Source: Thalassobium sp. (GTDB lineage Bacteria > Pseudomonadota > Gammaproteobacteria > Pseudomonadales > Oceanobacteraceae). From it: a DNA stretch of 64,000 nt. Both the position numbers and the translations under genes were made by a program. Shown piece after piece: positions 11,114-20,056 of this stretch. The DNA is taken from NCBI GenBank assembly GCA_002733205.1, contig NVUW01000003.1, positions 62,001 to 126,000 of the forward strand, read 5' to 3'. Each line of letters opens with the position of its first letter. The stretch's first letter is position 1. The notes below the pieces were generated by a model. It saw only the letters and a program-made list of their open reading frames with translations. It was not told where the DNA came from and did not search any database.

Positions 11114-12772
11114 ATGAACTGGTGGCAACAGGGAGTGTTTTATCAGATTTATCCGCGCAGCTTTCAGGACAGCAACGCTGACGGCATTGGCGATCTGCGC
11201 GGTCTGATTCAGCGCCTCGATTATCTGAACGATGGCACCCCGGATTCTCTCGGCATCGACGCCATCTGGTTGTCGCCATTTTTTCCCTCACCGATGCACG
11301 ATTTTGGCTACGACATCAGCGATTACTGCGCCATCGATCCTGTATTTGGCAGCATGGAAACATTTGACGAATTACTGCAGCAGGCGCACCAGCGCAATAT
11401 CCGTATTATTCTTGATCTGGTCGTCAACCACACATCGGATCAACACCCCTGGTTTCAGCAAAGCTGCACGCCGGGGTCGGATAAAGCCGACTGGTATATC
11501 TGGCATCAGGGCGAACAGCCTCCCAATAACTGGCTCGGCTGCTTTGGTGGTCGTGGCTGGACGTTTAATCCGCAGCGTAACGCCTGGTACTACCACTCTT
11601 TTTTGCCGCAACAACCGGATCTTAACTGGCGCAATCCGGCGGTTAAACAAGCCGTACGCGAAATTATGGAATTCTGGCTGAATAAAGGAGTGGATGGTTT
11701 CCGTCTGGATGTGGTGAATCTGTATTACAAAGATGCCCGGTTGCGTAATAACCCAACCGACTGGTTCAGACTGGCGCGGCCTTACGATCGTCAGCGCCAT
11801 ATATTCGACCGTGATCAGCCGGAAATGCACAGCCTGCTGCATGACATGCGACGCTGGGTGGATACCTTTCCGCAACGCATGATGGTGGGGGAAATTATGC
11901 TCGCCGAAGCCGGCAACAGTGATTTACCGGCCAGTTATTATGGTCAGAATGACGAGCTGCATCTGGCCTTTAATTTTGAATTTCTGCGCGCACCGTTTAA
12001 AGCGGCCGCTTTCCACGCCATTATTAAAAAATGGGTGGATGTATTAGGCGATGACAACTGGCCCAATTACACCTTAAGCAACCATGACTTCCGCCGCCAC
12101 GCCAGCCGCTACCGCGACGGCAAGCACACACTGGCGCGTCTTAAAGTACTGGCAACACTATTACTGACCTTACGCGGCACACCGTTTTTATATTATGGCG
12201 AAGAAACCGGCATGCCTGAGCAAGGCGTTAAACGCCGTGACCTTAAAGATCCGGTGGGCATCCGCTACTGGCCGCTGCACCCCGGACGCGATGGCTGTCG
12301 CCGGCCGATGATGTGGGATGCTCCGGCGAACACGTTTACTCAGGGCCGCAGCTGGCTGCCGGATGAGCCCCTCCCTGCGCACAGTGTTGCGCATCAACAT
12401 CACGACCCGGACAGTCTGCTGAGCTGGTATAAAAAGCTGATCTGGCTGCGGAAAAAAATGCCCGCGCTCAACCAGGGCAATCTGCGTTTAGTGCAGGCAC
12501 CGGACAATGTTCTGGCCTACGAACGCAGCGCCATTAATGCCAGCGCCGGGGAACGGTTATTAATTCTGCTGAATTTTTCCAGACAGCCGCAATTAACCAG
12601 TCTGCATCCGCAGGCACTGGCCAGCTGTCTGCTGAATAGCCTGCATCAAGACGCAGATACTCAGGACCCGCATAGCGCACTGGTCTTTCAGCGCGGACAA
12701 CTGCAACTGCAGCCACTGCAGGCTCTGGTGCTGCAATTACAGGCCGATTATCCGCTGAAAGTGTATGTCTGA
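11114..12772 (+). CDS. GH13 alpha-glucosidase (GH13_23-like)
   Basis: 552-residue (alpha/beta)8 glycoside hydrolase of family GH13. The conserved regions are visible: DLVVNHTSDQHPWF (100-114), GFRLDVVNLYYKD with nucleophile Asp199, MVGEIM with acid/base Glu260, and LSNHDFRRH with transition-state Asp325. The GFRLDVVNLYYKD pattern resembles the Halomonas HaG / Xanthomonas alpha-glucosidases that cleave and transglucosylate short alpha-glucosides. There is no signal peptide, so it is cytoplasmic. CAGGAG lies 5 nt before the ATG. The gene is immediately convergent with pheA and close to the glucosylglycerate genes, so a role in alpha-glucoside (sucrose, maltose or glucosylglycerate-related) turnover is plausible but inferred. 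Confidence 0.88.
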   Translation: MNWWQQGVFYQIYPRSFQDSNADGIGDLRGLIQRLDYLNDGTPDSLGIDAIWLSPFFPSPMHDFGYDISDYCAIDPVFGSMETFDELLQQAHQRNIRIILDLVVNHTSDQHPWFQQSCTPGSDKADWYIWHQGEQPPNNWLGCFGGRGWTFNPQRNAWYYHSFLPQQPDLNWRNPAVKQAVREIMEFWLNKGVDGFRLDVVNLYYKDARLRNNPTDWFRLARPYDRQRHIFDRDQPEMHSLLHDMRRWVDTFPQRMMVGEIMLAEAGNSDLPASYYGQNDELHLAFNFEFLRAPFKAAAFHAIIKKWVDVLGDDNWPNYTLSNHDFRRHASRYRDGKHTLARLKVLATLLLTLRGTPFLYYGEETGMPEQGVKRRDLKDPVGIRYWPLHPGRDGCRRPMMWDAPANTFTQGRSWLPDEPLPAHSVAHQHHDPDSLLSWYKKLIWLRKKMPALNQGNLRLVQAPDNVLAYERSAINASAGERLLILLNFSRQPQLTSLHPQALASCLLNSLHQDADTQDPHSALVFQRGQLQLQPLQALVLQLQADYPLKVYV

Positions 12773-12781
12773 ATGTTCGCC

Positions 12782-13618
12782 TTAAACGCGGTAATCGTGC
12801 GCCGGATAACTGCCTAATATGCGCATTTCCCGGGCAAAGTACTCCAGCTCTTCCAGCGCCAGCATCATATTGTGCTGTTGCGGGTGGCCCTGGATATCGA
12901 CGTGAAAATGACTGGCCTCCATGGTGCCACCATCCATATAGCTCTCTAACTTCAGCAGGTTCACCCCATTGGTTGCAAAGCCACCGAGCGCCTTGTACAG
13001 CGCTGCCGGAATATTTCGTACCGAGAACAGAATGCTGGTGATGTAATCCATCCCCGCCTCGGCCTGTAAGTGTTCCTGTTCACGACTGAACACCAGAAAA
13101 CGGGTGGTATTACCGATCACATCCTGAAAGTTATCGTGCACCACATTCAGGCCATACAACTCGGCGGCCAACGCCGAGGCAATCGCCCCGCGACTGCGGT
13201 TTTTACCCTGACTCAGATTACGCGCTTCCATGGCGGTATCTACCGCAGCAACCGCTTTCATACCAAGATTAACAATGCGCTGATGACACTGGGCCAACGC
13301 CTGCGGATGAGACGCCACTTCTTCAATATCGCTGAGATTCACCCCCGGCAACGCCAGCAGACAGTGATTAACCGGTTCAAAATGTTCGGCAATCACAAAC
13401 AGCGAGGTTTTGGGGATCAACCGGTAAATTTCTTCAACCCGCCCGGCGGTTGAGTTTTCCAGCGGAATCATGGCGCGGTCAGCGAAGCCTGAAGCGACTA
13501 ATTCAAGCGCCGTCTGAAAATCATCACAGGCAACGGCTTCCCAGTCAGGAAATACCTTACAACAGGCAAGGTGCGAGTACGCACCGGCGGTGCCCTGATA
13601 GGCAACTCTTAGCTGCAT
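12782..13618 (-). CDS. pheA: Prephenate dehydratase (standalone, ACT domain)
   Basis: 278 residues: catalytic PDT domain with the characteristic GTAGAYSH, SHPQALAQC and NTTRFLVF motifs (the Thr-Arg-Phe catalytic triplet), then an ACT domain for phenylalanine control. It converts prephenate to phenylpyruvate. There is no chorismate mutase domain, unlike the bifunctional P-protein of most gammaproteobacteria. The ACT segment reads KLESYMDGG rather than the usual ESRP, and the downstream residues resemble alphaproteobacterial monofunctional PDTs, which hints at a transferred or ancient paralogue. AAAGGAGAGAACC precedes the ATG. It sits convergent to the GH13 gene and divergent from the glucosylglycerate operon. 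Confidence 0.93.
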   Translation of the reverse strand: MQLRVAYQGTAGAYSHLACCKVFPDWEAVACDDFQTALELVASGFADRAMIPLENSTAGRVEEIYRLIPKTSLFVIAEHFEPVNHCLLALPGVNLSDIEEVASHPQALAQCHQRIVNLGMKAVAAVDTAMEARNLSQGKNRSRGAIASALAAELYGLNVVHDNFQDVIGNTTRFLVFSREQEHLQAEAGMDYITSILFSVRNIPAALYKALGGFATNGVNLLKLESYMDGGTMEASHFHVDIQGHPQQHNMMLALEELEYFAREMRILGSYPAHDYRV

Positions 13619-14063
13619 GGTTCTCTCCTTTCAAGGGGTTATGAATACACCGATGTCACGGCCTTAGCCGTTGAAAAACCGTGGATTATCGCACGGCCCT
13701 GTTATTACAGCAGTGATTATTGCACCAGCATGATGCACAGAAAAAATACCCGCGATAAGCGCACCAAATTGAAGCATTCATCATCACTGTCTCTGTAGAG
13801 TCTGGCACATTGTATCGCGGCTTATCGTGTCGCCGCACAGCCACAGATGCGATAAAAACCAGTACCAGCCACGGCTGCCGGCTGCGACAGGCCGGGGAAA
13901 ATAAGCAGAAGCCCGCAACTGGCACAATGTCTGCTCTGTCTCATTGATGTATCTGCTCTACCATTAGTTAAGGCACCTATGAATCGTTCTGCACAGCTTC
14001 GCGTGAATGAATCAGAGATGCTTTAAAGCGTCATCTTTTCCGGGACAGATAACAGGTATCGAT
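13619..14063. other. Gene-free divergent region between pheA and glycerate kinase
   Basis: 445 bp without a supportable gene. It must hold the promoters of leftward pheA and the rightward glycerate kinase operon. Near the right end AGATG-ctttaaagcgt-CATCT (14015-14036) could form a small hairpin. I see no confident -35/-10 pair, no riboswitch and no obvious regulator box. Confidence 0.4.
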
Positions 14064-15059
14064 ATGAATCTTCAACCCACACTCTGGCCACACTCACTCA
14101 GCAGCGATCCACAGCTGCTGGAACAATTACGCAGCGCTGGCGAAACAGAGCTGCAGGACTTTCCTGCCGCCTGGCTGAGCCAGTGGCCGGATGTCTGGGC
14201 ACCGCTTGCCGCCTGGCTGGCCGCTGAAAAAGCAACAATGACCAGCCGTGTGCCAATGATCGGTATTCATGGCGGCCAGGGTTCGGGGAAATCCACCCTC
14301 TGCCAGGCACTGGCACGGGTTTACCGTAAGGTGCTGGATTGGAACACCGTGGTATTGTCAATTGATGATCTCTACCTGACGCACTCCGAACGCAGCCAGC
14401 TGGCCCTGAATATTCACCCGCTGCTGAGCACTCGCGGCGTACCCGGCACCCATGACGTGGCTCTGGGCATACTACTGACCCGCCAACTGCGCCAACTGAC
14501 GGAAGGCGATAAGCTGCTGATTCCTGCCTTTGACAAAATTCAGGATGATCGCCTGCCCGATAACTACTGGCACAAAGTAACAGGCCCGGTCGATCTGATC
14601 CTGTTTGAAGGCTGGTGTGTGGGCTGCCGACCGGTCAGCGACGATGACCTGCAAACGCCGATCAACAGCCTGGAAAGCAGCGACGATGCGGATGGCCAAT
14701 GGCGGCGCTGGGTGAATCAGCAACTGGCCGGCAGCTATGCCGACTGGTTCACTCAGATCGACCGCCTGCTGATGCTGAAAGTGCCCGATATGAAAGCCGT
14801 GCACCAATGGCGGCGCGAGCAGGAAGACAACAACCGCAAACAATCGGAAGCCTTATCACAGAACAAAATCAGCCTGAACAAAACCACCGACCGCAGCCTC
14901 AGCGAGGCCGGGCTGATACGCTTTATTCAGCACTATCAGCGCCTGACCGAAAATGCACTGCGCGAGCTGCCTGAGCATGCCGATCTGGTGCTGGAACTCG
15001 ACACGCAGCATCAGGTTGCCGCCATTCACAGCAAAACACAGGAGGTGGATAAACCATGA
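14064..15059 (+). CDS. D-glycerate 3-kinase-like P-loop kinase
   Basis: 331 residues. A Walker A motif GGQGSGKST (70-78) sits after a helical N-terminal part, followed by a DDLYLT segment and LFEGWCVGC (a Walker B-like block) characteristic of the plant/bacterial GLYK-type D-glycerate 3-kinase family. The enzyme would convert D-glycerate to 3-phosphoglycerate. I chose the ATG at 14064 over an in-frame ATG 57 nt upstream, because AACAGGT lies ahead of it and the upstream extension is not conserved-looking. The gene is the first of a tightly coupled operon with the glucosylglycerate phosphatase and synthase, so it likely supplies or recycles the glycerate moiety. Confidence in the kinase family is high, in the substrate moderate. 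Confidence 0.85.
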   Translation: MNLQPTLWPHSLSSDPQLLEQLRSAGETELQDFPAAWLSQWPDVWAPLAAWLAAEKATMTSRVPMIGIHGGQGSGKSTLCQALARVYRKVLDWNTVVLSIDDLYLTHSERSQLALNIHPLLSTRGVPGTHDVALGILLTRQLRQLTEGDKLLIPAFDKIQDDRLPDNYWHKVTGPVDLILFEGWCVGCRPVSDDDLQTPINSLESSDDADGQWRRWVNQQLAGSYADWFTQIDRLLMLKVPDMKAVHQWRREQEDNNRKQSEALSQNKISLNKTTDRSLSEAGLIRFIQHYQRLTENALRELPEHADLVLELDTQHQVAAIHSKTQEVDKP

Positions 15060-15889
15060 ACACAACCACACATCCACACAATACTCCGCCGGAGCTGCCC
15101 CTGGTCGTGGTGACCGATCTCGACGGCAGCCTGCTTGATCATCACAGCTACAGCGCGCAAGCCGCAGAAAAAGCCCTGAAAAAACTCCGTACCCTGAATA
15201 TTCCCTGCGTGTTTAACAGCAGTAAAACCTTCGATGAAATGCTGCTTCTGAGAGAAACGCTGGATAACCGCGATCCCTTTGTCTGCGAAAACGGCGGCGC
15301 GATTTTTATTCCGAAAAGCAACGGTAATGGCTACAACAGCGAAATTCTGCACAGTAGCTATCTGGCCATACTGAAAGTGCTGCACAGTCTGCGTCAGCAG
15401 GGTTTTCAGTTCCGCGGCTTTAACGATATGACCGCCACCGAAGTAGCGGCATTAACCGGCTTATCGGTAGAGGATGCGCATCTGGCAAAACAACGCAGCG
15501 CGTCCGAACCGCTGGTCTGGACCGGTACGGAAAAGCAATTGGAGGAGTTTCGCCAGGCATTGACCATGCACAATCTGCGTCTGCTCAGTGGCGGCCGTTT
15601 TCATCATGTAATGGGCCCCAACGATAAGGCCCACGGCCTGGAATTCTGCCGTCATCATTACGAAGCGTTATGGCAACAGCCGGTCAAAGTGATCGCCCTC
15701 GGCGATGGCGAAAACGACCGCGCCATGCTCAGCGCCGCCGACTACGCCATTGTGATTCCCGGCATAAAAAACACCCTCAAACTGCAGCACCCACAGCTGC
15801 GGATTGCCAGCAAAGCCGGACCGGCGGGCTGGAATGAAACCTTACTTTCCCTGTTAGATGACCTGTTCAAGGAGGCTCATAGTGGCTGA
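15056..15889 (+). CDS. gpgP: Glucosyl-3-phosphoglycerate phosphatase (MPGP-type HAD)
   Basis: 277 residues of the HAD superfamily, Cof/MPGP subgroup. Motif I is TDLDGSLLD (nucleophile Asp21, general acid Asp23); motif III/IV is GDGENDRAML near residue 220. Members dephosphorylate mannosyl- or glucosyl-3-phosphoglycerate to give the free glycoside. Because the next gene is a glucosyl- rather than mannosyl-phosphoglycerate synthase, the substrate should be glucosyl-3-phosphoglycerate. The start overlaps the kinase stop (ATGA) and the stop overlaps the next gene by 8 nt, a strong sign of coupled translation. The product is the compatible solute glucosylglycerate in the cytoplasm. Confidence 0.9.
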   Translation: MNTTTHPHNTPPELPLVVVTDLDGSLLDHHSYSAQAAEKALKKLRTLNIPCVFNSSKTFDEMLLLRETLDNRDPFVCENGGAIFIPKSNGNGYNSEILHSSYLAILKVLHSLRQQGFQFRGFNDMTATEVAALTGLSVEDAHLAKQRSASEPLVWTGTEKQLEEFRQALTMHNLRLLSGGRFHHVMGPNDKAHGLEFCRHHYEALWQQPVKVIALGDGENDRAMLSAADYAIVIPGIKNTLKLQHPQLRIASKAGPAGWNETLLSLLDDLFKEAHSG

Positions 15890-17096
15890 TTTTTATCAGA
15901 ACGGCATTATTACCACTCTGCATAATCTGGTTGACCGTCCGCTGGATGAATTAGAAAAAGAACTCATCAGTTTTTCACGTATCAGGCCCATGTCGCTGGT
16001 GCTGCCCTCTCTCTACTCCGAACTCAGCGGCCCGGCACTGGACAACATCATTAACGATGTCGCCAAGGTTCCTTACCTGAACGAAATTGTGATTGGCCTG
16101 GATCGCGCCGACGAAAAAGAATACCGCCATGCACGGGAATTTTTTTCCCGCCTGCCGCAACATCACCGCATTTTATGGAACGATGGCCCGCGCCTGCGCA
16201 AAATTGACGAACTGCTGCAGAATGAAGGGCTGGCACCAAAGGAAATGGGGAAAGGCCGTAATGTCTGGTACTGCTATGGCTATGTGCTGGCGTCGGGCCG
16301 TGCCGAATCGGTTGCATTGCACGATTGCGATATCGTTACCTACGACCGCAGCATGCTGGCACGCCTGATTTACCCGGTGGCCAATCCGGCATTTAACTAC
16401 GAATTTGCCAAAGGCTATTATGCCCGAGTGGCAACACAAAAACTGAATGGCCGCGTCAGCCGTTTATTGGTAACGCCGTTAATCCGTGCACTGAAAAAAG
16501 TGTATGGTTCACTTGATTACCTGGAGTATCTCGACAGCTTCCGTTATCCGCTGTCGGGTGAATTTTCGATGCGTACCGATGTGCTGAACGATATCCGTAT
16601 TCCATCCGACTGGGGCTTGGAAATCGGCGTGCTGTCAGAAATGAAGCGTAATTATTCAACCAACCGTATCTGTCAGGTCGATATTGCCGATGTGTATGAC
16701 CATAAGCATCAGCCACTGTCAGAAGAAGATGCCAGCCGTGGCTTATCGAAAATGAGCACCGACATCTGCAAAGCTATTTTCCGCAAGCTGGCCACTCAGG
16801 GAGAAATCTTCACCACCGAAACCTTCCGCTCGATTAAGGCGACGTATTTCCGCATTGCGCTGGATTTTGTCGAAACCTATTACAACGATGCACGCATGAA
16901 TGGTTTAACGCTCGATCGTCATGCCGAAGAAAAAGCCGTGGAATTATTTGCCGAAAATATTATGTCTGCCGGTGAACATTTCCTCGCTAATCCGATGGAA
17001 ACACCGTTTATTCCGAGCTGGAACCGGGTGATCTCAGCCGTGCCGGATATTCTTGATCGTATTTATGAAGCGGTCGAAGAAGACAACCATCACTGA
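15882..17096 (+). CDS. gpgS: Glucosyl-3-phosphoglycerate synthase (GT81)
   Basis: 404 residues starting at a GTG that has a strong AAGGAGG Shine-Dalgarno 7 nt upstream, inside the end of the phosphatase gene. GpgS transfers glucose from an NDP-glucose donor to 3-phosphoglycerate. The GT-A fold metal-binding motif is HDCDIV (Asp148, Asp150), and the C-terminal region (SDWGLEIGVLSEMKR and the following helices) has the look of this family. It is the committed step of glucosylglycerate synthesis, used by halotolerant bacteria in salt stress and nitrogen limitation. An 8-nt overlap with the phosphatase gene couples the two. Downstream the gene meets a convergent small gene. Confidence 0.93.
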   Translation: MADFYQNGIITTLHNLVDRPLDELEKELISFSRIRPMSLVLPSLYSELSGPALDNIINDVAKVPYLNEIVIGLDRADEKEYRHAREFFSRLPQHHRILWNDGPRLRKIDELLQNEGLAPKEMGKGRNVWYCYGYVLASGRAESVALHDCDIVTYDRSMLARLIYPVANPAFNYEFAKGYYARVATQKLNGRVSRLLVTPLIRALKKVYGSLDYLEYLDSFRYPLSGEFSMRTDVLNDIRIPSDWGLEIGVLSEMKRNYSTNRICQVDIADVYDHKHQPLSEEDASRGLSKMSTDICKAIFRKLATQGEIFTTETFRSIKATYFRIALDFVETYYNDARMNGLTLDRHAEEKAVELFAENIMSAGEHFLANPMETPFIPSWNRVISAVPDILDRIYEAVEEDNHH

Positions 17097-17121
17097 CGGA
17101 AAATCAGTAATGGTTTGTCGT

Positions 17122-17171
17122 CTGCCAATGCATAGACCAGATACTCAGAATTAGTGAAAATGCATTGGCAG
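17122..17171. repeat. Inverted repeat between convergent gpgS and small gene
   Basis: CTGCCAATGCAT (17122-17133) and ATGCATTGGCAG (17160-17171) are a perfect 12-bp inverted repeat with a 26-bp spacer. The right arm lies inside the last codons of the leftward small gene. It may act as a bidirectional transcription barrier, but there is no U-run. Confidence 0.4.
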
Positions 17172-17438
17172 GCGGCCAGCCTGCGGACGCTCGGCGTTGT
17201 TGATCATTTCATCGTAAGGCAGCTGCTGTACCATAAAGCCCTCACGTGCCCCCAGGCTCGCCAGCTTACCGGAGCATTCTGACAAGCCGCGGAAACGCAT
17301 CGGCATTCCGCCCTCCATCAGCAGACTGCGCTGCCCAAGATGTTCAATCTGCACCAGATAGAGATCCCCTTCATTGGCCAGAATGTTCACCTCAGCCTGG
17401 CCTGAGCGCAGCACTTTCTTGAATTCTGTGGTGGTCAT
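17151..17438 (-). CDS. Small uncharacterised protein, DUF6482-like
   Basis: 95 residues, starting MTTTEFKKVLRSG after a strong AGGAGAAGGA element. No signal peptide or membrane segment. The pattern VNILANEGDLYLVQIEHLGQRSLLM resembles the DUF6482 family of small gammaproteobacterial proteins, whose function is unknown. It is a single leftward gene between gpgS and a divergent TetR gene. The family assignment is from memory of the pattern and not tested. An upstream in-frame codon would add 15 residues, but the Shine-Dalgarno favours the shorter form. Confidence 0.7.
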   Translation of the reverse strand: MTTTEFKKVLRSGQAEVNILANEGDLYLVQIEHLGQRSLLMEGGMPMRFRGLSECSGKLASLGAREGFMVQQLPYDEMINNAERPQAGRLPMHFH

Positions 17439-17649
17439 ATTCCTTCTCCTGTTACGAACACAAAGCACTAAAAAACTATACAACAGTCATACAGCAATAT
17501 AACCCCCCTGTTTCTGCTATCTAAGAACCATTGGCTATCAGAGGCGGCGAAGACCCTGCATTTGACAATATGCCCCCGGCCCTCAAAAATGACGTCCGTT
17601 TCCGTTTTACGCCCCGGACATTAAACACCGCGCGGCCAGCAGGATAGTT

Positions 17650-18261
17650 ATGGCCAATATCGCTTCACCCGAGAAAATTGCCCGCCGTCGTCAGGACATC
17701 CTCGATGCCGCCATCGATATTTTTGCCGACAAAGGCTTTCACGCCAGCGGTATTGCCGATATCGCCACCCGCCTGGGCATTGGCCATGGCACGGTCTATC
17801 GCTACTACAAAAACAAACGGGATATTTTTAACGAAATTCTCAACCTGCTGCTCAGCGAGATGGCGACCGTCGTACAGCAGGAGCCGCCCAACACCAACTC
17901 GCTGACGGAATATCAGCAACAGCTGGAACGCATTGCTGACCGCCTGATTGCCATTTTTCGTGAACGGCCACAACTGGCACGCATCGCTTTTTACGAATCT
18001 TATGGCGTGGATGCGGAGATCAGTGATGCGGTAAACCGCATTCAGGAATTATTCGCCGAATTTACCGCCTATTATCTGCTTAACGGTATCAACAAGAATT
18101 TTTTGCGCCGCGAAATGGATACGGCGATTGCCGCCCGTTTGGTGACCGCGATGCTGATGGAAACCGTAAAGCATGTGGCACTGAACGACTTTAACGATGC
18201 TCAGATAGCCCCCTGGCGTCAGGAGATTATCCGTCTGATGATCGGCGGCCTGAGCCGCTGA
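17650..18261 (+). CDS. TetR-family transcriptional regulator
   Basis: 203 residues. The N-terminal TetR helix-turn-helix is clear: RRRQDILDAAIDIFADKGFHASGIADIATRLGIGHGTVYRYYKNKRDIF, whose key parts are ADKGF, the recognition helix GTVYRYY and the K-R-D of the helix end. The C-terminal ligand domain is unassigned. It lies between a divergent small gene and the converging phosphorylase/Entner-Doudoroff operon. Acyl-CoA or other lipid-sensing TetR proteins have this size, so the ligand is open. A possible target is the neighbouring sugar block, but nothing in the sequence proves it. Confidence 0.9.
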   Translation: MANIASPEKIARRRQDILDAAIDIFADKGFHASGIADIATRLGIGHGTVYRYYKNKRDIFNEILNLLLSEMATVVQQEPPNTNSLTEYQQQLERIADRLIAIFRERPQLARIAFYESYGVDAEISDAVNRIQELFAEFTAYYLLNGINKNFLRREMDTAIAARLVTAMLMETVKHVALNDFNDAQIAPWRQEIIRLMIGGLSR

Positions 18262-18265
18262 CAAG

Positions 18266-18304
18266 GCCAGCAGCGCGTGATTAAACGCGAGGAGCCTGGC
18301 TGGC
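18266..18304. terminator. Hairpin between convergent TetR and phosphorylase genes
   Basis: GCCAGC (18266-18271) pairs with GCTGGC (18299-18304), enclosing CGCGT/ACGCG. A compact stem lies just after the TetR stop and before the phosphorylase stop. There is no clear U-run on either strand, so terminator function is only suggested. Confidence 0.4.
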
Positions 18305-18309
18305 AACGG

Positions 18310-20046
18310 TTACGACTGGGTCAGCCAGACCGTCTGATACGGCGCCAGGGTTAAGACCTCTGCTAACGCACTATCTGCCTCGTCATGGCTCAGAAGATTG
18401 GACATTCCACCCGGTAAAAAACCCAGGCTGGCCAGTGGCAACTGCAGAATACGCTCAGTCACATTAGACAACGCGTAGAGTGTTTGGCTGTTATCCACAC
18501 TGGTGCGTTTAACAATAAATAAATCGGAATTAATGCGCACAATATCCTGCCGTGCATCCGGATGAAAGGCGCTCTGCTGACGACGGATTTTAATCATGCG
18601 GCGTAACTCACTGAACACTTCCGCCTGCGGCGTTACCGGATTACTCAGCAGACATTCCAGCTCGTGACGGTTCCAGATTTTACGGTTAATCGAACGCGTG
18701 CGGCCGGTTTGTTCAACATGTTCAAGATCATTGGGTGTCGCCACCAGGCTGTGAATATACAGTGCAGGAATGCCCTGAATAGCGAGCATGATCGCCTGCG
18801 AACACAGAAAGCGCTGCACCTGAAAATGATCACTGCCGCGTCGCGTACCCATGCAGGCATCAAACAAACTGATGTTAATTTCATACGGACTCTGACTGCC
18901 GTCCGCATTGGCTTTCATGCTGACAAAGCCACCAAAGCGGTGCATGGAATCAATCAGATCCTGCACTTCGCGCTCTGGCAAAATACCTTCCACCGGGCGC
19001 ACACCGATACCATCATGTGAAGCGGTAAAATTCAGGTAGCTGCAACCGGCCGGTAATGGCGGAATTTTATCAGCCCAATCCGTCAGAAAGCTGGCATTAC
19101 CACGATTAAGAGCATGCAATACCAACGGCGGCAGACCAAACTGATACACCATATGGGCTTCATCGGACTGACCGAAATAACTCAGATTTTCAGCCACCGG
19201 CACGTTGGTTTCGGTAATCAACACCACCTCCGGAGCCGCATAATCGAGTACATCGCGCAACAGTTTGACCACTTCATGGGTCTGCGGCAGATGCACGCAG
19301 CGGGTGCCGATTTTTTTCCACAGAAAGGCAATGGCATCCAGGCGGATAAAGCGTGCTCCGCGCTCCACATACAGCAGCAATATCTGAGTGAATTCGAGCA
19401 GGACACGGGGATTGGCAAAATTCAGATCGATCTGGTCTTCACTGAAGGTGGCCCACACATGACGCACCCCACGGTGAGTATGCACCGGTGTTAACAGCGG
19501 CGTATTGCGTGGCCGGGTAACCGCCGATACATCGGTTTCCGGGTCAACTTCAATAAAATATTCACTGTAGGGTTCACGATTACCAATGTAATCGACAAAC
19601 CATAAGTTTTCCCGCGAGCAATGGTTAATCACCAGATCCATCATCAGATCAAAATCGTGGGCGATCGCGCTGATATCTTCCCAGTTGCCCCAGTCCGGGT
19701 TTACCTGACGGTAATCAATCACCGAAAAACCATCATCCGAACTGTACGGAAAAAACGGCAAAATATGCACATTATTGATGGTATCGAGCAGATGACCGCG
19801 TAAAAAATCCCCCAGCGTTTGCAGCGGAATCTCACCTTCCTGCTGAATGCTGTGGCCGTAGGTGATCAGGATGACGTCCTGTTCTGACCAGCGCTCCGCT
19901 CTGGCTGTTTTTTCTACCCGGATATTGCTGTCAGAAAATTGCTGGCACAAACGCATAATATGCTGCGCCAGCTCGCCGTGATCATTCCGCTCAGAATAAA
20001 TGTTTTCCAGGCGTTGTTTAAAACCGCTCAGTATTGGCTCCGTCAT
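18310..20046 (-). CDS. Sucrose-phosphorylase-family enzyme, likely glucosylglycerate phosphorylase
   Basis: 578-residue GH13_18 enzyme. Family motifs are HILPFFPYSSDDGFSVIDY (94-112), LVINHCSREN, RLDAIAFLWK with nucleophile Asp237, LITETN with acid/base Glu279 and ASHDGIGVRP with Asp345. The subfamily includes sucrose phosphorylase, sucrose-6-phosphate phosphorylase and glucosylglycerate phosphorylase (characterised in Meiothermus and in Escherichia coli YcjM). Because genes for making glucosylglycerate lie 1.2 kb away and no sucrose transporter or hydrolase is present, I favour glucosylglycerate phosphorylase, giving glucose 1-phosphate and glycerate. It ends the leftward zwf-pgl-edd-eda operon. 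The distinction from sucrose phosphorylase needs the acceptor-site residues and an assay. Confidence 0.8.
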   Translation of the reverse strand: MTEPILSGFKQRLENIYSERNDHGELAQHIMRLCQQFSDSNIRVEKTARAERWSEQDVILITYGHSIQQEGEIPLQTLGDFLRGHLLDTINNVHILPFFPYSSDDGFSVIDYRQVNPDWGNWEDISAIAHDFDLMMDLVINHCSRENLWFVDYIGNREPYSEYFIEVDPETDVSAVTRPRNTPLLTPVHTHRGVRHVWATFSEDQIDLNFANPRVLLEFTQILLLYVERGARFIRLDAIAFLWKKIGTRCVHLPQTHEVVKLLRDVLDYAAPEVVLITETNVPVAENLSYFGQSDEAHMVYQFGLPPLVLHALNRGNASFLTDWADKIPPLPAGCSYLNFTASHDGIGVRPVEGILPEREVQDLIDSMHRFGGFVSMKANADGSQSPYEINISLFDACMGTRRGSDHFQVQRFLCSQAIMLAIQGIPALYIHSLVATPNDLEHVEQTGRTRSINRKIWNRHELECLLSNPVTPQAEVFSELRRMIKIRRQQSAFHPDARQDIVRINSDLFIVKRTSVDNSQTLYALSNVTERILQLPLASLGFLPGGMSNLLSHDEADSALAEVLTLAPYQTVWLTQS

Positions 20047-20056
20047 AGGCTCTCAG

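Noticed and set aside
18310-20046. Sucrose phosphorylase used for sucrose catabolism
   Set aside because: No sucrose transporter or fructokinase is near and glucosylglycerate genes are; it remains a possible alternative and is not excluded.
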